A stretch of DNA of 13,135 nucleotides from JAPLVS01 sp043809265 (GTDB lineage Archaea; Iainarchaeota; Iainarchaeia; Iainarchaeales; DTGL01), in NCBI GenBank assembly GCA_043809265.1, contig JAZDDY010000054.1, forward strand, positions 1 to 13,135, read 5' to 3'. The notes beneath the pieces were generated by a model that was not told where the DNA came from, did no database searches, and saw only the letters and a program-made list of their open reading frames with translations. Shown here one piece after another: positions 1 to 7,000 of this stretch (positions are counted from its first letter, which is position 1; every line of letters begins with the position of its first letter). A program made the position numbers and the translations under genes.

Positions 1-3000
1 GTGCACTTTTTCCATTTTCACAACAATCTTTGCAATAGGGGTTCCGCCGTCAAAGAACTCGTAATCGCCTTTTTCAAAGGAAAATTCGAGTTTCACCCTG
101 TAAAGGCCTGGCTCTGCAATGTCCGCCGGCTCGAACTTGAGCCTTTCGAAGTTTGTGATATATTCCGACCACGGGCTTGAAGGGCTGCCGAACCAGGACG
201 GAGTCGAGAAAAACGCATTTTTATAATAATTCTCGAAGTCTTTCCTGAAATCCTCTGAAAAGCCGTCAGGCATAAGGTATGCCTGGAATTCAGTGAGCGC
301 TGCGGCGCCTGTGCCGCCGGCAGCATCAATTTTGTGGAGCTTTTTCAGCAATTCTATCATGAACTGGGTTGCATCACAGTAAACAAACTCTCCGCTTGCC
401 TTCTTGTCGCACTGGTTTATCGCGACAGGCTCGCTTTCGCCTGCGGTGAAAGACCAGTCGAACAAAACGCGCGGGGCGGCACTTTTGCCTGTGGCTCCGT
501 AAACATCGCCCCAGCCTATGCACGCGGTCTGCTCTTTCAGTTTAAGTTTTACATTGAATTTCCCGGTGCCTGCATTCGCAAGAACCAGTTTTGCCTTCTG
601 GTGGCTTTCTGCAACCTTGTTGCTCAAGCCGGCCTGGTCTGTGTAACCTGCAACAAGCCCTATCTGCAATTCGGCCTTTGCTGCCGGCGGGTTAACGCCA
701 AGCACGCGCACTATTATTTTCGCACTCTGACCTGGCTCGAGCGCAATCTGGCCTGCCACAAGCCCCGGAGGCGTTCCGCTGCCATTGCCATCCGATGGCT
801 GGCCTTCGTTTCCGCCCCCTGAAAAAGGGGGCGAGATTGTAAGCGTGCCGTTCTTATGGGCGTTCTTGCTGCTGTCACCGTTGATTGCAATCACATTATA
901 GTGGTAGAAGCCGTATGCAAGCAGTTCACCGCTGCTTTTCCTGCCGTTCCAGTCAAAAACGGTGCCTGAAACAAAGTCTGTGCCGAAAACAGGATGGCCT
1001 GACATATCCAGCACATCGACCTTGATTTTTGCAATCCCTGTGCCCTCCGCAACAAACTTTGTTGTCTGGGAATTGTTGTCGAAGGGATTCGGTTGGGTCC
1101 TTACGCTGTCAAGGCTGAAATTATTATTGCTTATTACTGTCGGGTTCGGCTCTATGAAGAATGCAGCAGTTTCGGTTTCTTTTGCTTTTTCTTCAAGGCT
1201 TCCTGCGCCGCCGACGGTTATTGTTTTCGAGACAATCCCTTTGCGGTTGCCTGGCTGTGCCGAATAAACGTTCAGGTCAAGCCTGAACTTGCCCGGCGAA
1301 TTGAAGGTGGACGGCGAATTGAAACCAATGACGCCGCTGCCTGTGGACAGGTTTGTGAGGTGCCAAATATATGAAACCGATTCTGCGAAAATCTTCGAGG
1401 CATCGCCAGTGAATTTTATAGTGCACGGAGCGCTGCAGGATTCCTTGTCAATCAAAATATATGGCTCAAATTGCATCGAAGAAAGCTGGCCTGAAACAAC
1501 CGAAAACTCGGCTTCCTTCACGGCCTGAATATTGTTGCCGTAAGCAGTCACTTTCAGTTTGTATGTGCCGACAGGCGCCAAATCAGCGCCGTTCTTCCAG
1601 GTATTGACCACAAAATATGTTTTAGTTGAAGAAAATGGCTCGACAAAGGTTTTCATTGCCGGGCTTGTTTTCTGCAGGAATTCCGCGCCTGTGGCCTTGT
1701 TTGTGACCTCGAACTTTACTAACTGAATGCCTGTGCCTTCAACCCAAACCCTTAACACCTCGTTCTGCTTTATCGAAGTCTTTTCAAGTGTGACGCTGGA
1801 AATCGAAACAGCCGGAGTCGGGGACGGAGTTGGGGAACCCGAGGGGGTTGGAGAGGGCGAAGTTCCGGGTGTCGGTGAAGCGCCAGGGGATGGAGTCGGC
1901 GTTGGTGAAGCATTTGGAGTGGGCGTCGGCGAAACAGCAGGAGCCGGCGAAGCGCCTGGCGCCGGAGTCGGTGCCGGGCTTGTGCCTCCCTGGCATGAAT
2001 TGCTTGGGACAGCGCTCGAATTCGGCGCTATGATCTGGCCGCCCTGCCCGACAATTTCTATCCTGCAATTGTAGCCTTCGCAGCCTTTAACCCAAAAGTC
2101 CTTCACAATCGCTTTCGTGCTTCCCGCATTTGAAAGAGTCCAAACAGTAACAATGTCCTTTTGGCTTCCTGTGAACGGGACAATCTGGTCTCCGCTTTTG
2201 CTGATTGCGATAAGCGGGTTCAGGCACACGCCGTTGAAGCAGCCGTTCCCGCAGGCGCAATCGGCATTTGAATTGCAGCCGATGCCGACAACCATTGTTG
2301 TCGTGTCTGAATTGCCTGCGGCATCGGAAATCTTCAGGGTGACGGTATACGAGCCCTTGGTTTTGTATTGGTGCGATACCTGTATTTTGGTTGCACCGCT
2401 TTCTTTCTGGGAACTGTCGCCGAAATCCCATTCATAGTTTGTTATCTGGCCTGTGCTGGCCGAAGCGTCGAAATTGAAAGTGCACGGGAAATTCGTGCAA
2501 ATTGTTTTGTCGGCAGTGATGTTCGCAACAAGGCCGATCGAATTTGAAACGATTATGTCTTTTTCAGAGTAAGTTGTGGCCCCTGAACCGTCTGTGACTG
2601 TAAGCCTTGCTTTGAAAGTGCCTTCGGAATTGTAAGTGTGGTCAATTGTGGCTCCGGTTCCTGTTGTTCCGTCGCCGAAAGCCCAGGAATACGATGCGGC
2701 GCCGGTGCTGCCCGAACCATCAAAGTGCACTGCCAATGGCGGTGCGCCCTGCATCGGGGTTGCGGTGAAGTGCGCGACAAGAGGGGGTGCCTCTCCTGGC
2801 CCGACCAAAATATAACCGACTTTTTCAAGCCAGTGGTTGCCGCCTGATTTTTCCGCAATCAGGAGCTTTGCGCTTGAAGGACTTAAAGAAGCATATCTTA
2901 CAACCGCCCAATCGTCGCCATTATAGGACTGCATGTCCGCAATCAGCGCAGGCCTTTCAGTGAACAAGCCCTGGAACGAAATCCCTTTTGCCTTTTCGTC

Positions 3001-4047
3001 AACCATTTCGCCGTTCCCTACATAAACCTGCCTTCCCCCGATGACGCCAACGTTCGGGGTGATTGCAATATAGGAAACCTTTTCAGGCGCATGGTATTGC
3101 AGGGCATCCCACCCTGGCTCGTCGACAATCGCTGTGAAGCCTTCAGTGAAATCGCCAAGTATAACAGTGGTGGGAATGCCCAAAAACAATATATTGACCC
3201 AGTCTTTTGTGTTCCTGGTTGTGACAGGGTCAGAACCGTTGAAAGTCGTGACCGAAGAGATTATCACCGGCTCTTTTTCGAAATGCGGCTTGAAGGAGGT
3301 ATGAGTCCTTATCCTTCCCGGCAGCAGCAACCCGACAGGCAGCAAAGAAAACTTAAATGCCAGGGAAGTCCCTGCCTCAATTTCAAATCCGCCGGTCTTA
3401 TAGTGCCCTGCTTCGGCAACAAGATATGAAACCTCTTCTTTGTCGCCGAAAGTCCCGCCGCCAAGCTGCTGCAGCATTATTTCAAAGCTGTCGCTCTTGA
3501 CATTCCTTATTCTCGGAGTAAGGAAATGCCCCAAATCTTTTGCTGTCGAGGGATTCCCGGAATCGCCGAAAGATTTTACCACAACAACCGGGTTGTTGAA
3601 ATTCTCAGAGAATGTAATGGTTTGCCAGGAGCCGCCGACCTCTGCAACGCCGGCCTCAATCTGCGGCGAAGGCACTGTTGTGGCAGTGTAATCCTTGACT
3701 TCAATCAAGCCTTCCTGCACAAGCTGTTCAAGGCCGCCGCCTTTCGCGTAAACCTTGTAATGCACTACGCCGGAACTTACCTGACCTATAAAGTAATTGC
3801 TTTCAAAGTTTATGGTTGAACCGACCTTCCAGCCGGTCGAGTAAATCTTGACGCCATCAAGGATAAAGATGTCAGCTTTCACCTGCTCGATGCCTTCGCC
3901 CTGCACTTCTATTACCGCGGAGCCGCCTTTGAGCAAAACACCGTCGCTTGGGGTCACAATGATGCCTGTCGGATTAAAAGCGAAAGCGTCAAGCGAAAAA
4001 ACAAATGCGAGCAGAATCATTGTGCAGGCAAGAACAGCGCGTTTCAA
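1..4047 (-). CDS. Giant exported multidomain (PKD / Ig-like) surface protein, C-terminus beyond the window
   Basis: I read this frame codon by codon from 4047 to 1 and found no stop, so at least 1349 residues are encoded and the 3' end is off the left edge. The start is the TTG at 4045-4047, one base after the upstream stop and 8 nt after a GGGAG motif. It gives a classical signal peptide (basic KR, a hydrophobic stretch, then a DAFA/F cleavage site near residue 23). The next ATG (4018-4020) would destroy this peptide. Domains in order: a short Ig-like region (about 25-130); three similar modules (about 133-417); two PKD domains (about 418-587, cores SWAFGDG and EWDFGD); a six-Cys motif (591-610); a beta region; a Pro/Ser/Thr linker (about 688-746); an Ig-like domain; a degenerate PKD-like domain (859-945); a FlgD-like Ig domain (977-1072); and an unrecognised C-terminal part. 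No enzyme motif is visible. I infer a structural or adhesive cell-surface role. Whether it has a C-terminal anchor cannot be seen. Confidence 0.88.
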   Translation of the reverse strand, partial: MKRAVLACTMILLAFVFSLDAFAFNPTGIIVTPSDGVLLKGGSAVIEVQGEGIEQVKADIFILDGVKIYSTGWKVGSTINFESNYFIGQVSSGVVHYKVYAKGGGLEQLVQEGLIEVKDYTATTVPSPQIEAGVAEVGGSWQTITFSENFNNPVVVVKSFGDSGNPSTAKDLGHFLTPRIRNVKSDSFEIMLQQLGGGTFGDKEEVSYLVAEAGHYKTGGFEIEAGTSLAFKFSLLPVGLLLPGRIRTHTSFKPHFEKEPVIISSVTTFNGSDPVTTRNTKDWVNILFLGIPTTVILGDFTEGFTAIVDEPGWDALQYHAPEKVSYIAITPNVGVIGGRQVYVGNGEMVDEKAKGISFQGLFTERPALIADMQSYNGDDWAVVRYASLSPSSAKLLIAEKSGGNHWLEKVGYILVGPGEAPPLVAHFTATPMQGAPPLAVHFDGSGSTGAASYSWAFGDGTTGTGATIDHTYNSEGTFKARLTVTDGSGATTYSEKDIIVSNSIGLVANITADKTICTNFPCTFNFDASASTGQITNYEWDFGDSSQKESGATKIQVSHQYKTKGSYTVTLKISDAAGNSDTTTMVVGIGCNSNADCACGNGCFNGVCLNPLIAISKSGDQIVPFTGSQKDIVTVWTLSNAGSTKAIVKDFWVKGCEGYNCRIEIVGQGGQIIAPNSSAVPSNSCQGGTSPAPTPAPGASPAPAVSPTPTPNASPTPTPSPGASPTPGTSPSPTPSGSPTPSPTPAVSISSVTLEKTSIKQNEVLRVWVEGTGIQLVKFEVTNKATGAEFLQKTSPAMKTFVEPFSSTKTYFVVNTWKNGADLAPVGTYKLKVTAYGNNIQAVKEAEFSVVSGQLSSMQFEPYILIDKESCSAPCTIKFTGDASKIFAESVSYIWHLTNLSTGSGVIGFNSPSTFNSPGKFRLDLNVYSAQPGNRKGIVSKTITVGGAGSLEEKAKETETAAFFIEPNPTVISNNNFSLDSVRTQPNPFDNNSQTTKFVAEGTGIAKIKVDVLDMSGHPVFGTDFVSGTVFDWNGRKSSGELLAYGFYHYNVIAINGDSSKNAHKNGTLTISPPFSGGGNEGQPSDGNGSGTPPGLVAGQIALEPGQSAKIIVRVLGVNPPAAKAELQIGLVAGYTDQAGLSNKVAESHQKAKLVLANAGTGKFNVKLKLKEQTACIGWGDVYGATGKSAAPRVLFDWSFTAGESEPVAINQCDKKASGEFVYCDATQFMIELLKKLHKIDAAGGTGAAALTEFQAYLMPDGFSEDFRKDFENYYKNAFFSTPSWFGSPSSPWSEYITNFERLKFEPADIAEPGLYRVKLEFSFEKGDYEFFDGGTPIAKIVVKMEKVH
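832..1119 (-). other. FlgD-like Ig domain in the 1-4047 protein
   Basis: Residues about 977-1072 include QPNPF near the start, a strand KVDVLDMSGHPVF, then FDWNGRKSSGELLAYGFYHY and a closing strand GTLTIS. The order PNPF ... D-x-x-G-x-x-V ... W-x-G-x-x-x-x-G-x-x-L-x-x-G-x-Y-x-Y is the signature of the FlgD Ig-like fold, which is widespread in bacterial secreted proteins. A Gly/Asn/Ser-rich linker follows at about 775-830. Confidence 0.6.
1213..1473 (-). other. Degenerate PKD-like domain in the 1-4047 protein
   Basis: Residues about 859-945 open with a FEPY strand, contain a Cys pair (SCSAPC) followed by TIKFTGDAS, and have YIWHL where a true PKD domain has W-x-FGD. They end in a strand typical of PKD domains (SKTITVGG). 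The overall pattern is PKD but the FGDG core is lost, so this is likely a divergent Ig-like fold. Confidence 0.5.
1810..1985 (-). repeat. Pro/Ser/Thr/Ala-rich linker encoded by imperfect short repeats
   Basis: About 58 residues (roughly 688-746) consist almost only of P, S, T, A and G, in units such as SPTPTP, PGASP and GTSPSP. At the DNA level the plus strand is an imperfect repeat of units like GGAGTCGG and GGCGAAGCG. Such linkers are extended, often glycosylated stalks between domains of cell-surface proteins. The reading frame is preserved throughout. Confidence 0.8.
2218..2277 (-). other. Six-cysteine motif (CxxxxxCxCxxxCxxxxC) in the 1-4047 protein
   Basis: Directly after the second PKD domain, residues 591-610 contain six cysteines in about 18 residues with N, D and G between them (CNSNADC, then GNGCFNGVC). 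The arrangement suggests a small disulfide-knotted or metal-binding loop on the outside of the cell. I know similar Cys/Asn/Gly-rich linkers from other predicted archaeal exported proteins, but no function can be assigned. Confidence 0.5.
2287..2794 (-). repeat. Two PKD domains in the 1-4047 protein
   Basis: Each domain has the PKD signature: a short strand (AHFTATP; ANITADK), a FDxSxS turn, the W-x-FGD core (SWAFGDG; EWDFGD), an H-x-Y turn (DHTYNSEG; SHQYKTKG) and a closing strand with T-V-T-D or K-I-S-D. The second domain has a cysteine pair (ICTNFPC) in its first loop, which could form a disulfide. PKD domains are Ig-like beta sandwiches common in archaeal surface proteins. They act as spacers or in protein-protein contact. 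Confidence 0.85.
2795..3650 (-). repeat. Three tandem similar modules (about 85-105 aa each) at the N-terminus of the 1-4047 protein
   Basis: Three stretches share a pattern: a hydrophobic strand of the type PVVVV / PVIIS / PALIA, then a loop such as TTFNGSDP or QSYNGDDW followed by a basic residue, then a strand ending in EEVSYLVAEAG / EKVSYIAITPN / EKVGYILVGPG. Approximate residues are 133-240, 246-331 and 331-417. Copies 2 and 3 resemble each other most; copy 1 carries an insertion in its loop. The pattern recalls H-type-lectin-like beta modules found in other secreted proteins, but that family assignment is inference from pattern only. Tandem beta modules at the tip of an exported protein would suit ligand binding. 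Confidence 0.55.
3979..4047 (-). other. Cleavable Sec signal peptide of the 1-4047 protein
   Basis: Residues 1-23 show the tripartite pattern: KR near the N-terminus, a hydrophobic core (AVLACTMILLAFVFSL), then D-A-F-A before F-N-P. The AFA motif fits a type I signal peptidase site. The cysteine at residue 8 sits too close to the N-terminus to be a lipoprotein attachment site. Confidence 0.8.
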
Positions 4048-4048
4048 T

Positions 4049-7000
4049 TCAACCACTCCCTCCCTTCACAAGGTCGTCAATGCTTACCATTGAATATTCT
4101 GTCTGGGCCAAAAACTTGTTCGCAATGCTTATGGGATAAAAGCCTGTTGTCTCGCTCTGGCCGTTATATCTGCCCATTATTTTATCCCCTTCAATCCAGG
4201 CTTCAATATCCCCGTTGCTGGTTGAAGGCGCAAACCATACATCAAAAAGCAGGCCGCCCTTGTAAGCCGGAGACTGCTTGAGGCCGGTGATTCCCTTCGC
4301 GGAATTCCCGTTCACATAATCGGCCGCATTGAAGGAATCGAGTTCGAACACAATGCTTTCGCGCGGCTTTGCAGTGAAGGTTTTCTCGACGGCCTTGACA
4401 TTGAAATCGCTTCCGCCGTCCTGTTTTGCGAACGCATTGATTTTCCAGGAAAATGAAACGCTTTCAGGCAGGAGGTCCTTCGCTGCGGTTTTTGAAAGTT
4501 CGACGCCGGCATTATTGATGCCGATGAAGGGATATTCCGCGCTCCTGTTTTCGAAAAAGCACTTGTTCTTGATTGTCGCGGCGACAGGGCCGCCCAACAG
4601 GTCGAAAATATAATTGTCGGTCGGCTTGTCCATTGCAAAGCAGGAGGCCGGGTCGTTGACTATTGCCTCGAAAATGCCTATGTGCCTTTGCGAAGCCGAA
4701 CCCTCAAGCGAACCGCTCACTGAAATCGGGTAAATGCCCTGGAAAACCTCGGAACCCGAAGCCTTGAAGGAAACGCTCCTTGCCTCGGTTTCATTCAAAA
4801 CAATGCTCTTGAGCGGCATTTCAAGCGCGCTTGAAAAAGTAAGCGTGGCCTTTTTCGGGCAATTGGTTGAAATCACATTGAATGTGCCCTGTGCGCCTTT
4901 CGCAACTATCGCAGGCACCTTGGGCTCTATCTTAACGCAGTCAATAAGGGACAGTCCGCCGCCGGCTTTTACCGGAATCTGCGCAACATATTCGTTGTAA
5001 CCGGCCTTGTTCACCCTGACTTTAACAATATCTGAAAGAACCGGGTTTGCGCCGCTTGCCTGCGTGAAAGAAAAATTGCCCGAGGCATCAGACTGCACCG
5101 AACCCAAAACCGTGCTGTTCAGCAATACCTGCACTATTGCGCCCTGTATTACTGATGTGCCGTCGCCTGAATCCCTAACAATGCCTGAAACCTTTACAGG
5201 GGCCCCGTTAAGCAAAAATATCGGGAGATTTTCGACAGCCATTATTTTGTCGGCTAAGACCTTGAAAAACATGCTTGAAGTGATTCTTTCAGAGCCGAAT
5301 TCTGCGTTAAGGTCGACCATGGTTCTGTCGGTGGTTGTGAAGGCACGGATTGCCACTCTTTTCTCTTCGGAAACCGCGCCCGAAGCAAGGGACGCAATCG
5401 TCATGACATCATATGGGCCTGAGCCGCCGCCGAGTTCAGGGAAAGAAATGCAATCCGGGTCTTTTTCATTCCAGACTTTTATTTTCAATCCTGAAATCGC
5501 CTGGCCTGTGCAGTTCTTCACCGAAAAGAAAATATTGTAGTCTGCGCCCTTCACAAGCTGGGCAAACTTCGAAGCAGGCGGGTCAACCGGCAAATCGATT
5601 TTTTTGCCGTCAATCACAATGTACCTGCTGAAAACAATCTTTTCGTTGCCTGAGCAGACAGGCGCGCCGACCACAATCGGCACAACAAGCAAATCCGTGT
5701 TGACGTCTTTGCCGTCCTGGGTTGCCTTTGCGGCAAAGCGCAGTTCGGCAACAGTGCCTGCGGCCAGGCCTTTCTCTATCGCTATCTTGACAATGACTGT
5801 TTTGCTGACGCCGGCCGTGCCCTTCAGCTCGTTCCAGGCGGCAATCGAATGCTTGAAGGAATCCCCTGAGCCAGTGCACGAAGGCACAGTCTCAAACCAT
5901 TTAAGCGGGTCAACGCATGTCGCGAAAATTTTTGCATCTGTGGAACTATCGGCCAAACCCGCAATTTTGACCTTGTAGCCCTGGGCAGGCAATGCGGTTT
6001 GGGCAAGGCTGCCTGCAATCGAGGAAAATTTCACTGCAGTGCTTTTCGCCGCACCAAGCAGGAGATTGAATTTTGCATAATAAACTTTTTCCGCGGAAGG
6101 GTCGGATAGTATTGCGGGGGCAGGGCTTGCGCACAACGCATCCTCGCAAAACATTACAAACGAGGCGGCCACTCCGGTTGGCGGCACATCCATCAGTTCG
6201 ACCGTGACTGAATGCGTGTTGTCGGCAATTATTTCTATTTCATCGCTTTCCGCGGTAAGGCTGCCTGCCTTCTGCGCACTGACTTTGACCCTTGTGCCCG
6301 CATCAATCAAAGGCGAAAGGCAGTTTCCATCCGCTGCGGTCGTGCAGGTTCCAAGGACAACTGAGTCTGCGGCTTTCACAAACGAAACAACCGCATCCTG
6401 GACCGGCTGGCTGTCCTTCAATGCTTTCGCGGAAATAATCCCCTTCATCGATGAAAGTTTTAGGTCAAGGTCTATTTTGCCTGCAGGCACGACATTCTTT
6501 TTCACGGATTCGCCGCTCAGGTTCGGGTCATAAAAGGCCCTTGAAAAATACTTCGAAATGCTCGCAGGCATCTTTTCAAATAAGAATGAGCCGTCTGCCC
6601 CTGAGAAAATCGGCTTTTCAGGGTCGCCTAAAGGCACGCCGACATCCTCCCTGTACAGGAAAAGCGATGCATTCTGCACAGGCTGGCTCACCGGATTTGC
6701 AGCTTTGACAAGTATGTTGCCGTAAGTCTGGACAGACCAGCCGACAACCTGCACGAAAACGCTTACATTGCCTGATTTGTTGGAATTGTCCTTTACCGCA
6801 AGCTTTACTTCGAAAACCCCTTCGGTTTCAAACTTGTGCGAAACCTTTTGGCCAGTAACAACTGAAGAGCCGTCCCCGAAATTCCACTCATAGGATTTTA
6901 TCGTTCCATCGGGGTCAAAGGAATCCTCAGCGCTGAAATCAGCCGAAAGCGGCTTCTGCCCGAAAAGCGAACTTGCACTTATTTTTGCAATCGGGTTAAG

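Noticed and set aside
334..822. 162-codon open frame on the plus strand
   Set aside because: It is the exact antisense of the in-frame 1-4047 gene, in codon-aligned register. It has Cys-rich composition without any domain and no ribosome site.
1727..2074. Plus-strand open frame with Gly/Val/Glu repeats
   Set aside because: The repeats are the antisense of the Pro/Ser/Thr linker. Low complexity explains the open frame.
1..4047. Possibility that the left 4 kb is a degraded or frameshifted gene, because no complete minus-strand frame is delimited there
   Set aside because: Reading the codons gives an unbroken frame with coherent domains. It only lacks a stop because the gene leaves the window.
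4021..4047. Lipobox-like VLAC in the signal peptide of the 1-4047 protein
   Set aside because: The cysteine is residue 8, before the hydrophobic core, too early for lipoprotein processing. AFA/F at residue 23 fits better.
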